NCBI RefSeq assembly: GCF_014647155.1
Contig: NZ_BMOQ01000005.1
Span: 186,001-250,000 of the forward strand
DNA from: Halarchaeum nitratireducens
Lineage (GTDB): Archaea > Halobacteriota > Halobacteria > Halobacteriales > Halobacteriaceae
Length of the DNA stretch: 64,000 nt
Direction: 5' to 3'
The position numbers and the translations under genes are program-made. The notes beneath the pieces were generated by a model. That model saw only the letters and a list, made by a program, of their open reading frames with translations. It was not told the DNA's origin and searched no databases. Below, piece after piece: positions 25,269 through 33,927 of the stretch. Position 1 is the stretch's first letter. The number at the start of each line of letters is the position of its first letter.

Positions 25269-25391
25269 CAGTGCGCGATCGGTCCGGCGGGAGCAAAAGC
25301 GTGATGGGACGCGCCTGAGCGGGTGTCGTCGGGCGGTTCGCGCGGTGGGCGCGTCGAGGGGTTCTTGCCCGCACCCGCCCAAGCGCGGCGT

Positions 25392-26501
25392 ATGCGATCT
25401 CCCTTCGACCGGCGGACGCGCGCCGCGCGGGCGGCCCTCCGCGAGCGCGGCGCGGCGGCGTTCGCGCTCACGCCGGGCGCGAACACCGCGTACCTCGTGG
25501 ACTACGCGGCCGACGCCGGCGAGCGCCACGCCTTCCTCTTCCTCCCGGCGCGCGGCGAGCCGATCCTCGTCGTGCCCGAGCTCGACGGGGCCCGAGCCCG
25601 TACCGACGCGGCCGTCGCCGACGTGCGGACGTGGGGCGACGCGGACGACCCGCTCGCGGTCGCGGGCGACGCGCTCGACGACTGCGGCGTCGCGGGCGGC
25701 GAGGTCCTGCTCGACCCCGAGATGGCCGCCCGCTTCGTCCTCGACCTCCAGGGGCTCAGACCCGATTGCGAGTTCGCCCTCGCGGACGGCGCGCTCGGAC
25801 CGCTGCGGGCGCGGAAGGACGACGCGGAGATCGACGCCTTACGGCGCGCCGGCCGGGCGGCCGACCGGGCGATGCGCGACGTCCGCGGGTGGGGCGACGA
25901 GGCCGTCGGGCGCACGGAGCGCGAGCTCGCGCGCCGGATCGCGGCGCGCCTGGACGCACACGGCGGGCACGGGACGGCGTTCCCGACGATCGTCGCGTCG
26001 GGGCCGAACGCCGCGAACCCACACCACGATCCCGGCGAACGGGCGATCGAGGCGGGCGATCCCGTCACGCTCGATTTCGGCACGCGCGTCGACGGCTATC
26101 CGAGCGATCAGACCCGGACCGTCGTCTTCGCCGGCGACCCCCCGGCGGAGTACGCCGCGGCGCACGAGACCGTCCGCGACGCCCAGCGCGCGGCGGTCGA
26201 CGCCGTCGAACCCGGCGTTCCGGCGCACGAGATCGACGCCGCGGCGCGCGACGTCATCGAGGCCGCGGGGTACGGCGACGCGTTCGTCCACCGAACCGGC
26301 CACGGGGTCGGCCTCGGCGTCCACGAGGCCCCGACCATCGTCGCGGGGAACGCGACGCCCTTAGAGGCGGGGATGGTCTTCAGCGTCGAACCCGGGATCT
26401 ACGTCGAGGGCGCGTGGGGCGTCCGCGTCGAGGACCTCGTCGTCGTCACCGAGACGGGATGCGAGCGGCTGAACGACACGCCGCGCGGGTGGCGAATCTG
26501 A
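25392..26501 (+). CDS. Xaa-Pro aminopeptidase-like M24 metallopeptidase
   Basis: A 369-residue cytoplasmic enzyme. Residues 1-130 form the creatinase/prolidase N-terminal domain and 140-369 the pita-bread catalytic domain. All five metal ligands are visible with normal spacing: D228, D239, H304, E333 and E347. The enzyme should remove N-terminal residues ahead of proline, helping recycle peptides. The ATG is about 24 codons inside the longest reading and was chosen to match the domain start. It is divergent from the small membrane protein gene. Confidence 0.92.
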   Translation: MRSPFDRRTRAARAALRERGAAAFALTPGANTAYLVDYAADAGERHAFLFLPARGEPILVVPELDGARARTDAAVADVRTWGDADDPLAVAGDALDDCGVAGGEVLLDPEMAARFVLDLQGLRPDCEFALADGALGPLRARKDDAEIDALRRAGRAADRAMRDVRGWGDEAVGRTERELARRIAARLDAHGGHGTAFPTIVASGPNAANPHHDPGERAIEAGDPVTLDFGTRVDGYPSDQTRTVVFAGDPPAEYAAAHETVRDAQRAAVDAVEPGVPAHEIDAAARDVIEAAGYGDAFVHRTGHGVGLGVHEAPTIVAGNATPLEAGMVFSVEPGIYVEGAWGVRVEDLVVVTETGCERLNDTPRGWRI

Positions 26502-26544
26502 CCGGCGACCGCGCTTTTACGGCTACCGCGCCCTCGGCACGGGT

Positions 26545-26985
26545 ATGGCGACCGTCTCGGAGACCTACATCGAGAACCGAAACCGCGTCCAGCCGAACCA
26601 CGCGAACAACTACGACGCCGTCCACGGCGGAAACGTCATGAAGTGGATGGACGAGGTCGGCGCGATGAGTGCGATGCGTCACGCCGGCGAGTCCTGTCTG
26701 ACGGCGAGCATCGATCGGATGAACTTCATCCGGCCCGTCCCCGTCGGCGACATCGTCGTCATTCGGGCGTACGTCTACGACGTCGGCTCGACGAGCCTGA
26801 AGGTCCGCTTGCAGGCGTTCGCCGAGGACCCACGGACGGGCGAGCGCGAGCAGACGACCGAGTCCTCGTTCGTCTACGTCGCCGTCGACGAGGAGAACCG
26901 GCCGACGTCGGTGCCGGCGCTCGACGTCGAGAGCGGGCGCGACGAGGAGCTGCGCGCGGCGGCGCTGGAGAAGGAAGCGGAGTAG
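26545..26985 (+). CDS. Acyl-CoA thioesterase, hotdog fold
   Basis: A 146-residue enzyme of the BFIT/ACOT-type thioesterase family. The motif NNYDAVHGGNVMKWMDEVGAM carries the conserved Asn, HGG and Asp/Glu of the hotdog active site, and SIDRMNFIRPVPVGDIV forms the following strands. It should hydrolyse acyl-CoA to fatty acid and CoA; chain length is unknown. It lies 43 bases after the peptidase gene and has its own TTTTAC promoter-like element just ahead of the ATG. Confidence 0.92.
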   Translation: MATVSETYIENRNRVQPNHANNYDAVHGGNVMKWMDEVGAMSAMRHAGESCLTASIDRMNFIRPVPVGDIVVIRAYVYDVGSTSLKVRLQAFAEDPRTGEREQTTESSFVYVAVDEENRPTSVPALDVESGRDEELRAAALEKEAE

Positions 26986-27035
26986 CGCGGCTCCGAGCGG
27001 CAGCGAGGAACCGCGTTAGGCGACCGGGGAGCCGT

Positions 27036-27088
27036 GCGGGACCGGCGGTCCCGCGTGTCCGTACGGGTGACTCAGGGGTCGCCCGTAC
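27036..27088. repeat. Two adjacent inverted repeats after the thioesterase gene
   Basis: GCGGGACC-GGC-GGTCCCGC (27036-27054) is a perfect 8-bp hairpin. Seven bases later GTACGGG and CCCGTAC (27061-27067 and 27082-27088) form a second inverted repeat with a 14-base loop. Both lie in the 181-base gap before the phosphoglycolate phosphatase gene and may mark the 3' end of the thioesterase mRNA or an operator. Confidence 0.4.
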
Positions 27089-27166
27089 GACGAATGCGAC
27101 CCGTGGGCGTGCTCTCCCGTCGACGCATCCGCGGGGGTTTTGTCGGCGCGGGCCCGTCACTCGACC

Positions 27167-27844
27167 ATGGTTCCACCCCTCGCCGTCGACATCGACGGCA
27201 CGCTGACCGACGGGGCGGGCGCGATCGACCCGCGGGTGTTCGACGTCCTGCAGGCGTGGGCGTCGCCGGTCGTCGTGGCGACCGGGAAGGCCTTCCCGTA
27301 CCCGGTGGCGCTCGCGCACTTCCTGGCGATCGAGCGCGCGGTGATCGCGGAGAACGGCGGCGTCTCGCTCGTCGGCGACGACCTCGTCGTGCACGGCGAT
27401 CGCGCGGGCGCACAGCGCGTCGCGGACGCCTACCGAGACGAGGGGTACGACCTCGGGTGGGGCGGCATCGACCTGACGAACCGGTGGCGCGAGACGGAGG
27501 TGGCAGTGAGCCGCGACCGACCGCTCGCGCCCCTGCGACGCCTCGCGGAAGCCGAGGGTCTCGAAGTCGTCGACACGGGTTACGCCTACCACGTGAAGGC
27601 CCCGGACATCAGCAAGGGGCGCGCCTTGCGCGACGTCGCGGACCGCCTCGGCTACGACGTGACGGCGTTCGCGGCGGTCGGCGACTCGCGGAACGACGCG
27701 CACATGTTCGAGGAGGTGGGGGTGAGCTACGCGGTGGCGAACGCGGACGAGCACGCGCTCGGCGCGGCCGACCACGTGACCGAGGCGTCGTACGCCGACG
27801 GGCTCGTCGAGGCCGCAGAGGCCATCGCGGAGCGATCGGAGTAG
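27167..27844 (+). CDS. Phosphoglycolate phosphatase, archaeal HAD type
   Basis: A 225-residue HAD-superfamily phosphatase of the archaeal TA0175/SPP-like type. Motif I is DIDGTLT (D8 nucleophile, D10), motif II is VVVATGK, motif III is the Lys in APDISKGRAL, and motif IV is VGDSRNDAHMF. The insert between motifs II and III is the C2 cap typical of this group. It removes phosphate from 2-phosphoglycolate or related sugar phosphates. The PfkB gene begins six bases after its stop, so both are likely one operon. Confidence 0.9.
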   Translation: MVPPLAVDIDGTLTDGAGAIDPRVFDVLQAWASPVVVATGKAFPYPVALAHFLAIERAVIAENGGVSLVGDDLVVHGDRAGAQRVADAYRDEGYDLGWGGIDLTNRWRETEVAVSRDRPLAPLRRLAEAEGLEVVDTGYAYHVKAPDISKGRALRDVADRLGYDVTAFAAVGDSRNDAHMFEEVGVSYAVANADEHALGAADHVTEASYADGLVEAAEAIAERSE

Positions 27845-27850
27845 TCGGTG

Positions 27851-28930
27851 ATGGAGGACATCGCGAACGCGCTCGCGCGCGAGGCGGCCGTCTCGGTGAC
27901 GTGCCTGCCGGACGGGAGCGTCGACCGGCGCTACGCGGTCGAGGACGCCGCGGGCGACGTCGAGACGCGCCGCGACCTCGGCCGACGGATCGCGGCCGGC
28001 CACGCGAAGTCGTTCCGCGTCGAGCACGAGGGGACCGCCCCCGGCGGACAGGCGGTGAACGCCGCGCGACAGCTTCACGCCCTCGGCGCGACGACGACGC
28101 TCTACGGCCACCTCGGTCACGCGGTCTTCGACGGCCTCCCGTTCGCCGCGCACTCGATGGGCCGGCCGGCCGACGTCGCCGTCTTCGAGTTCGACGACGA
28201 CGCGGTGATGTTCACGGAGGAGTCGTCGGCCATCGCCGACTGGGACCTCGACGACCTCGACGCCGTCGCCGGCGGCGATCCGTTCGACGCCGACGCGGTC
28301 GTGTGGACGAACTGGGCGTCGACGGGGAACGGAACGGCGGCGTTGCGGGCGCTCGCGGAGCGCGACCGCGCGGCCGAAGACGGGACTGCGGACGAGGGAG
28401 CGACGCGCGGCCGCGATCGCCGGTGGCTCGTCGTCGACCCCGGCGACGTGACGGCGTGCGAGCGCGACGCCGTCGGCCCGTTCCTCGACGCGCTCGCGGC
28501 GCTCGATCCCTTCGACGTCGCGTTGAGCATCAACGACGACGAGCTCGCCTTTCTCGCGGACTCGATCGACGGCGGGACGGACGCGGCCCGCGGGAGCGTG
28601 GCCGGGACCGACGTCCGCGCCGCGCGCCTCGAATTCGTCCGCGAGCGCGGCTCCCTCGACCTCGCAGTGGTCCACGCCGCCGATGCGGCCGTGGCGCGCG
28701 ACGCGAGCGGGACGACGCGGTGTCCGAACCTCACCGTCGACGCGCGGCGGTACACGGGCGGCGGCGACCGTTTCAGCGCGGGGTTGGCGTACGCGCTCGC
28801 GGCCGACTGGACGCTCGGCGAGGCGTTGACGCTCGCCAACGCCTGCGCGACGTTCTACGTCTCCCACGCCGAGACCGCCGGCACCGAACGCCTCGCGGCG
28901 TGGCTCGCCGAGCGGGACGCGGGCGTCTGA
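27851..28930 (+). CDS. PfkB/ribokinase-family carbohydrate kinase
   Basis: A 359-residue kinase. The N-terminal region has the PfkB GG motif (GGQAVNAARQLHALGA) and the C-terminal region has the anion-hole/catalytic loop TGGGDRFSAG with the catalytic Asp. The central segment contains a haloarchaeal acidic insertion. Substrate cannot be assigned; ribokinase-like, sugar or nucleoside kinases share this fold. The ATG was preferred over the GTG one codon upstream. It is coupled to the phosphatase gene, hinting at a shared sugar-phosphate pathway. Confidence 0.85.
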   Translation: MEDIANALAREAAVSVTCLPDGSVDRRYAVEDAAGDVETRRDLGRRIAAGHAKSFRVEHEGTAPGGQAVNAARQLHALGATTTLYGHLGHAVFDGLPFAAHSMGRPADVAVFEFDDDAVMFTEESSAIADWDLDDLDAVAGGDPFDADAVVWTNWASTGNGTAALRALAERDRAAEDGTADEGATRGRDRRWLVVDPGDVTACERDAVGPFLDALAALDPFDVALSINDDELAFLADSIDGGTDAARGSVAGTDVRAARLEFVRERGSLDLAVVHAADAAVARDASGTTRCPNLTVDARRYTGGGDRFSAGLAYALAADWTLGEALTLANACATFYVSHAETAGTERLAAWLAERDAGV

Positions 28931-29148
28931 CGACGCCCCCGGCTCCCTTCGACCCCGCGTCGAGAGGGCGACCCGCGTGACCCCCTCTCGCTGATCGACC
29001 CGCGGTCGACGACGCCGCCGACTCCGGTGCGCCCGGTGAGCGCTCGCCGGACACCGTCGTCTCACGGTTCGATCGAGCGATCGACCGACGGGCGTGGTGC
29101 CGCGGGGTCGATTCGGGACGGCGTCGGAGAGAGGTGAAGCGTTCGGCG

Positions 29149-29484
29149 TCAGAACGAGGGGATGAGCGAGCGCACGAAGCCGACGATCCCGCCGGGCCCC
29201 GACTGCCGCGCGTCCTCGAAGACGGGATGCAGGGCGTTCAGGAGGTCGCGGCGCGACTCGTAGCGCCGCTGATCGGTGCGTTCGAGCGCCGTCGAGAGCG
29301 CGAGCGTGCGTCCGCCCGTGTCGATCGGGACGTCGGGGTCGCCGGTCGCGTTGACGACCGTCTGCCGGTCGACCGGGTAGGAGAGATCCGCGCCGGCGAG
29401 GAACTCCTCGACGGCCGCGATACCGAACGTTACGACCGTCGGTTCGTCGTCGGTGTCGTCGCTCGGGGGCGGGCGAGCAGCCAT
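29149..29484 (-). CDS. Small haloarchaeal protein (DUF5789-like)
   Basis: A 111-residue acidic soluble protein. The pattern 'LSYPVDRQTVVNATGDPDV..DTGGRTLALSTALERTDQRRYESRRDLLNAL' is typical of a small haloarchaeal family I recall as DUF5789 (low certainty). The C-terminal 15 residues are hydrophobic-aromatic. It has its own ATG 44 bases before the stop of the exonuclease gene on the same strand, so both may share a transcript. Function unknown. Confidence 0.7.
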   Translation of the reverse strand: MAARPPPSDDTDDEPTVVTFGIAAVEEFLAGADLSYPVDRQTVVNATGDPDVPIDTGGRTLALSTALERTDQRRYESRRDLLNALHPVFEDARQSGPGGIVGFVRSLIPSF

Positions 29485-29528
29485 GGAGTGACCTGACGGA
29501 CGCTACTTCCGAAAGCGCTACGGTCGAC

Positions 29529-30275
29529 TCATTCGGTCGGGAACGCCCGCTCGTGCAGGCCCGCGGTGACGCGCTCGGCGAGCGCGCGGAGGTTCACGGC
29601 GTCGTAGCGGTTGTACTCGACGAGGCGATCGAGGGCGCCTTCGTCGTTCTCGCGCTCGTAGCGCCGCCAGAGGCGGACGGCTTCGCGGCCGTCGACGCCC
29701 TCGACCCCCTCGCGGTCGAGACCGAGTTCGGCCTCGATGGCTTTCAGTCCGCCCGTGAGGTCGAGGCGCTTGCAGGGGTACATGAGATCGAGGTGAGGGG
29801 TGGTGACGTCGAGGTCGAAACTCGCCTCCAGGAAGGGCGCGTCGAAGCGCTTGCCGTTGAAGGAAACGAGGAGGGCCGCGTCGTCGAGTTCGGCGCGGAC
29901 GTTCCCGGCGGTGAGGTCGTCGCCGCGGACGAGCGTCGTCGTCTCGCCGTCCCGGTGGAAGCTGACCGTCGTCACGTCGTTCGTCGCGGCGTCCAAGCCG
30001 GTCGTCTCGATGTCGAAGAAGCAGGCGTCCTCGGCGAAGTTCTCGTAGGTCCGCCAGAGCTCGCCGTCGGGGAGCGTCTCGGCGAAGAAGTCGGCGTCAC
30101 CGGCCGCGAGGCGGTCGCGGGCGTCGCCGATGTAGGCCTCGACCGCCCGGCCGGTCTTCTCGCCGAGGTGGTCGGGGTCGAAGTCGTCCCAATGACGGAC
30201 GCCGTCCGCCCAGAGCGACCGCTCGGTGCGCTCGCCGACGCCGTCGACCGCGATGAAGGAGTTCTCGACGCGCAT
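29529..30275 (-). CDS. RNase H-like exonuclease with N-terminal HhH
   Basis: A 248-residue predicted nuclease. Residues 1-60 contain a helix-hairpin-helix-like segment (FIAVDGVGERTERSLWADGV). Residues 82-230 form a DEDD-type RNase H fold like YprB, with D88 and E90 in FFDIETTGL, D145 in SFNGKRFDAPFLE and D225 in YNRYDAVNL. These are the metal-binding acids, so it should be an active 3'-5' exonuclease, probably in repair or RNA turnover. It stands divergent from the flavoprotein gene. Confidence 0.88.
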   Translation of the reverse strand: MRVENSFIAVDGVGERTERSLWADGVRHWDDFDPDHLGEKTGRAVEAYIGDARDRLAAGDADFFAETLPDGELWRTYENFAEDACFFDIETTGLDAATNDVTTVSFHRDGETTTLVRGDDLTAGNVRAELDDAALLVSFNGKRFDAPFLEASFDLDVTTPHLDLMYPCKRLDLTGGLKAIEAELGLDREGVEGVDGREAVRLWRRYERENDEGALDRLVEYNRYDAVNLRALAERVTAGLHERAFPTE

Positions 30276-30388
30276 ATCGGTCCGTAGTCGCGGACGCGTA
30301 TGAGTGCTACGCAGCGCGCGCCCGCGAGTCGTCGATCGGTCCGTCGTGAGTTGAAGCCTTTTTGTCAGCGCGCACAGTGGGGGTGCGT

Positions 30389-31765
30389 ATGAACCACGTA
30401 GACGTGGCCGTCGTCGGCGGCGGACCCGCCGGCACGTCGGCCGCCGAACGGGCGGCCGCCGAGGGGGCCTCGACTGTCGTCTTCGAGACCGGCGTCCCGC
30501 GCGCGGACCGGGATCGCCTCGGGCCGGACTCGACAGACGCCGCCGGATTCCTCGACTACTGGGTGGACATCGCCGACCTCGACGTGGACGCCCTCCCGGA
30601 GGACGTCGTCCAGTGCGAGCTCGACGACGCGGAGTTCATCGGCCCCGAGGAGTCGGTGTCCGTCGACCGGACCGGGATCGAGTCGTCGTACGACGGCTTC
30701 GGGTTCACGTTCCAGCGCGCGAAGCTCGACGACTGGCTCCGCGAGCGCGCGGAGGACGCGGGCGCCGACTACCGCGTCGGGACCAGCGTCACGGACGTCG
30801 AGACGGACCTCTCGGACGGCCACGAGCACACGCTCACGCTCTCGAACGGCGAGGAGTGGACGGCGGAGTTCGTGATCCTCGCGGACGGCCCGCAGCGCCG
30901 CGTCACCATCCCCGTTCTCGATCGGTTCCTCCCCGCCGGGGAGTCGGCGAGCGAGCGGCTGAGCCCGCCGAAGACGAACCACATCGCCTACCAGGAGTAC
31001 AGGCGGTTCCCGGAGGGGGTCCTCGACTCGCGCAGCATCAAGTTCTGGTGGGGGTGGATGCCGGGCGAGACGGCCTACCCGTGGGTGTTCCCGAACGCGG
31101 ATAACGTCGCGCGCGTCGGGCTCACGATGCCGATCGGGATGGATCTGGAGGGGATCGAGACGAGCGACTACCGACTCCTCAACGAGGACGACGAGTCGAT
31201 CCCGAACGGGGGCGAGTACATCCGGCGGCTCCTCGAGGAGCTCTACGGCGACGAGTACGACGTCGAGTCGGACTTCCCGGTCGTCGAGGAGGGCTACGGG
31301 AAGTCGAAGGGGACCGAAACGTACTCGATCTCCTCGACGCGGCCGATCGACTCGCCGACCGCGGCCGGCATCGCCGTCGTCGGCGGTGCGATGGGTACCA
31401 CCTCCGCGTTCCACGAGGGCGGCGATCACGTCGCCATTCGGACCGGCAAGATCGCGGGCGAGCTCGCCGCGCTCGATCGGCTGGAGGCCTACAACGACGC
31501 GTGGAAGGACGCGATCGGCGACGAGATCCTGCGGAACGTCGCCATCGCCGATGTCGTCGAGGAGTACGGGCCCGACGACTGGGACACCGCGTTTCGCGTC
31601 TGCCGACAGATGCTCGACTCGGCGGACTCCGGGAAGATCGTCACGCGCAAGAACGCGAGCGTCGGTCTCGACGGGCTCCGCCTCTACAAGAACTACAAGA
31701 GCGCGAAGTTCCGCTACCGGAAGGGCAAGTACACGCAACTGCGCGAGGCCGAGTACCGCTACTAG
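30389..31765 (+). CDS. FAD-dependent oxidoreductase, geranylgeranyl reductase/FixC family
   Basis: A 458-residue flavoprotein. The N-terminal dinucleotide fold has VVGGGPAGTSAAERAA, followed by an FAD-binding arginine region, a substrate domain with WWGWMPGETAYPWVFP and the second FAD motif GIAVVGGAMGTTSAFHEGG. The family reduces isoprenoid double bonds in archaeal lipids or acts as ETF:quinone reductase; the exact role here is unclear. The roughly 60-residue Lys/Tyr/Arg-rich tail is unlike the acidic bulk and could contact the membrane. A small gene starts immediately at its stop codon. Confidence 0.87.
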   Translation: MNHVDVAVVGGGPAGTSAAERAAAEGASTVVFETGVPRADRDRLGPDSTDAAGFLDYWVDIADLDVDALPEDVVQCELDDAEFIGPEESVSVDRTGIESSYDGFGFTFQRAKLDDWLRERAEDAGADYRVGTSVTDVETDLSDGHEHTLTLSNGEEWTAEFVILADGPQRRVTIPVLDRFLPAGESASERLSPPKTNHIAYQEYRRFPEGVLDSRSIKFWWGWMPGETAYPWVFPNADNVARVGLTMPIGMDLEGIETSDYRLLNEDDESIPNGGEYIRRLLEELYGDEYDVESDFPVVEEGYGKSKGTETYSISSTRPIDSPTAAGIAVVGGAMGTTSAFHEGGDHVAIRTGKIAGELAALDRLEAYNDAWKDAIGDEILRNVAIADVVEEYGPDDWDTAFRVCRQMLDSADSGKIVTRKNASVGLDGLRLYKNYKSAKFRYRKGKYTQLREAEYRY

Positions 31766-31975
31766 ATGGAGTGGCACGAGACGGCTCCCGACGTGGGCAC
31801 GCGCTGGGAGCGCGGGGACGGTCACGCGGTCGTGTCGGTCCGTCAGACGGCGACCGGTGAGTGGGCGGTGACGTACGACCGGCTCCGGCAGGCCCCTGAG
31901 GGCGAGGCGTACCGTCGGGAGACGTGCGAGACGGAAGCGGACGCGCTGGCGCTCGCGGCGGAGTGGCGGGACTGA
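31766..31975 (+). CDS. Small haloarchaeal protein (DUF7543-like)
   Basis: A 69-residue protein rich in Trp, Tyr and acidic residues. The pattern 'TRWERGDGHAVVSVRQTATGEWAVTYDRLRQAPEG..YRRETCETEADALALAAEWRD' looks like a compact alpha-beta domain resembling a haloarchaeal family I recall as DUF7543. Its ATG follows the flavoprotein stop with no gap, so it is co-translated and probably functionally linked. Function unknown. Confidence 0.8.
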   Translation: MEWHETAPDVGTRWERGDGHAVVSVRQTATGEWAVTYDRLRQAPEGEAYRRETCETEADALALAAEWRD

Positions 31976-32069
31976 CGCTTCCGGCCGGTCGGACGCGCGA
32001 TGGCCGCGCGCTCGCCTTTCGTACTTCGAAACGACTTTGTTACGGCCGATAGTCAACGTAACTCACAGT

Positions 32070-32882
32070 ATGACTAGTCGCATCTCACGCAGTCTCATCG
32101 CTGCGCTCCTCGCACTCACCGTCGTCGTCGGGGCCTCGGGCCTCGCCGCCGCCGCGAACACCGCAACCATCTCCGCGGAGCCGAGCACGCCCGGCGACGC
32201 CTCGACGCACACCGTCACCGAGACCGTCGGGAGCACGCTCAACACGTCCTCCTGGAACGGCTTCGCCGTCGACTACACGAACACGAGCGCCGACGCGAGC
32301 AACGTCAGCGCCGCCGACGTGCAGGCCATCGGCATCGACCGCGACGGGAACAGCTCCGGCGCGGCCGTCGACGTGAACGCCTCCGACGACCTCGAAGGCG
32401 TCTCCGTCAGCAACAACGGCGGCACGGTCACGTTCAGCCTCGGCGGCTCCTACAGCCTCTACGAGGGTGACGAGGTCGTCCTCGTCTACGGCAACGTCAC
32501 GAACCCCGACGCCGGGACGCACAACGTCACGGCCGACATCAACCCGCAGTCCAGCGGGAGCGAGGCCGTCGCGTCGCTGACGGTCGAGAACGCGACGTCG
32601 GAGAACGAGACGACCACGACGACCACGAACGCCTCCACGACGACCACCAGTACGACGTCGACGACCGAGGAGACGTCCACGACGACCACGGAGACGACGA
32701 CGATGACGTCCACGAACGCCTCCACGACGTCCACCAGCACGACGTCGACGACCGAGGAGACGTCCACGACGACCACGGAGAGCACCGAGGAGACGAGTAG
32801 CGGCTCCTCGCCCGGCTTCGGTGCCGGCCTCGCGCTCGTCGCGCTCGCCGGTGCGGCGCTCGTCGCCGCCCGCGAGCGCTAA
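32070..32882 (+). CDS. Thr-rich PGF-CTERM surface protein
   Basis: A 270-residue exported protein. Residues 1-27 are a Sec signal peptide (basic start, hydrophobic core, Ala-rich cleavage region). A beta-rich domain (about 30-180) with N-x-S/T sequons is a BslA-like or 'surface adhesin' shape I cannot name. It is followed by a Thr/Glu/Ser stalk of about 60 residues and the C-terminal SPGFGAGLALVALAGAALVAARER, a PGF-CTERM signal. The stalk contains an 87-base in-frame duplication. Heavy O-glycosylation of the Thr stalk is likely, as in haloarchaeal S-layer proteins. No operon partner is visible. Confidence 0.85.
   Translation: MTSRISRSLIAALLALTVVVGASGLAAAANTATISAEPSTPGDASTHTVTETVGSTLNTSSWNGFAVDYTNTSADASNVSAADVQAIGIDRDGNSSGAAVDVNASDDLEGVSVSNNGGTVTFSLGGSYSLYEGDEVVLVYGNVTNPDAGTHNVTADINPQSSGSEAVASLTVENATSENETTTTTTNASTTTTSTTSTTEETSTTTTETTTMTSTNASTTSTSTTSTTEETSTTTTESTEETSSGSSPGFGAGLALVALAGAALVAARER
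32631..32784 (+). repeat. 87-bp tandem duplication in the Thr-rich stalk
   Basis: The sequence GCCTCCACGACG recurs exactly 87 bases apart (32631 and 32718). The following TCGACGACCGAGGAGACGTC tract is also repeated in both copies, with a few substitutions. The period is 29 codons, so the duplication lengthens the stalk without a frameshift. The second copy is incomplete at its end. Confidence 0.7.
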
Positions 32883-32904
32883 CGACTCGAACGCCCGCCG
32901 ATCC

Positions 32905-32913
32905 GCTTTTTTG
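32905..32913 (+). terminator. T-run terminator after the PGF-CTERM gene
   Basis: A run of six Ts (32907-32912) follows the PGF-CTERM stop by about 25 bases and precedes the convergent mscS stop. T-runs of this kind end transcription in haloarchaea without requiring a hairpin. Confidence 0.5.
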
Positions 32914-32929
32914 GCGTCGCGCTCGCCCG

Positions 32930-33883
32930 TTAGCGATTGCGACCGACCGGGAACGCGACGCGCTCCGGGTTCTCGTTGAAGCGCGCGATGATCCGCCGGT
33001 AGAGCTCGTTCTTCGTCCGTCGGCCGCGCTTGGGCGGGACGAGATACCGCAGACGAAGCGTGACGAACGTCCCCTCCGGATCGACGTTGACGCTCGGCCG
33101 CTCGTTCACTTCGAGCTCGACCGGCGTCTCGGCGAGCTGTTCGCGGTAGTCGGCGACGGCGCGCGCCATCTGCTCGCCGAGCAGCTCCTCGGCGACGGCG
33201 CGCATCTCCCCGCTGGCGAAGTCGAGATCGGTCTCGTAGGCGACCTGTACCGACACCTCGTTCCAGACGTAGGGGAACGATTCGCGGCTGAAGTTCGTCA
33301 CGCCCGTCGAGAGCACGACGCTGTTCGGGACGGTGATGTGTCGCCCGGAGGGCTGATTCGAGGTGACGAGCCCGCCGTCGATCTCCCACAGCGTCGTGAC
33401 GAGGAAGTCCACGTCGATCACGTCGCCCATCTCGTCGTCGATGGCGACCCGATCGCCCACCTGATACGGCTCTTTCGCCATGATGTAGACCCAGCCGAAG
33501 AGCGAGAGCAGCGGCTGCTGGAGGGCGAACGTGACGGCGAAGCCGGCGACGCCGAGTGAGACGAGCGCCGGCACCCAGCGGTCGGTGACGACGCCGAGCA
33601 CCGCGATCGTCCCGACGACGGCGGTGGCCAATCGGAGGATCGAGCGGAGCTTGTGTCGCTCGACCTTATCGGCGGTGCGGTGGGCGAGGAACGAGCCGAC
33701 GAGGACGTACGCGCCATAGCACCCGCAGCCGACGGCGCACGCGAGGAACGCGCGTCCGATGAGCTCGCCGTAGGTGTAGCCGTAGCCGATCGCGCCGGCG
33801 AGCGCGCCGCCGGCGTCGAGTGCGAGGCTGCCGGCTATCGCACAGCCGACGGCGAGACAGAGCGCGGCGTACCCACGTTGCAC
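32930..33883 (-). CDS. Mechanosensitive ion channel, MscS family
   Basis: A 317-residue membrane protein. Three or four helices (about residues 5-25, 35-60, 85-105) precede the pore helix TM3 (AGFAVTFALQQPLLSLFGWV). Next come the beta domain with VGDRVAIDDEMGDVIDVDFLVTTL and the PNSVVL motif, then a C-terminal alpha-beta domain. It opens under membrane tension on osmotic downshock. The GTG giving VQRGYAAL was chosen over a GTG nine codons earlier because a T6 run on this strand lies directly ahead of that earlier GTG and probably ends transcription of the upstream gene. Confidence 0.92.
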   Translation of the reverse strand: MQRGYAALCLAVGCAIAGSLALDAGGALAGAIGYGYTYGELIGRAFLACAVGCGCYGAYVLVGSFLAHRTADKVERHKLRSILRLATAVVGTIAVLGVVTDRWVPALVSLGVAGFAVTFALQQPLLSLFGWVYIMAKEPYQVGDRVAIDDEMGDVIDVDFLVTTLWEIDGGLVTSNQPSGRHITVPNSVVLSTGVTNFSRESFPYVWNEVSVQVAYETDLDFASGEMRAVAEELLGEQMARAVADYREQLAETPVELEVNERPSVNVDPEGTFVTLRLRYLVPPKRGRRTKNELYRRIIARFNENPERVAFPVGRNR

Positions 33884-33908
33884 GCCACGCCCTGCGGCGG
33901 GCCGGCAC

Positions 33909-33914
33909 AAAAAA
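33909..33914 (-). terminator. T-run between the DNA glycosylase and mscS genes
   Basis: On the minus strand this reads TTTTTT, flanked by CCGGCCGG and GTGCCGGC, 13 bases after the uracil-DNA glycosylase stop. It is a plausible terminator for that gene and argues that mscS has its own promoter or is reached by read-through. Confidence 0.5.
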
Positions 33915-33927
33915 CCGGCCGGTCGGG

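Noticed and set aside
32590-32800. Repetitive ACG/ACC tract considered as a CRISPR or microsatellite
   Set aside because: The repeats are in frame within a Thr-rich stalk of an exported protein; there are no spacers.
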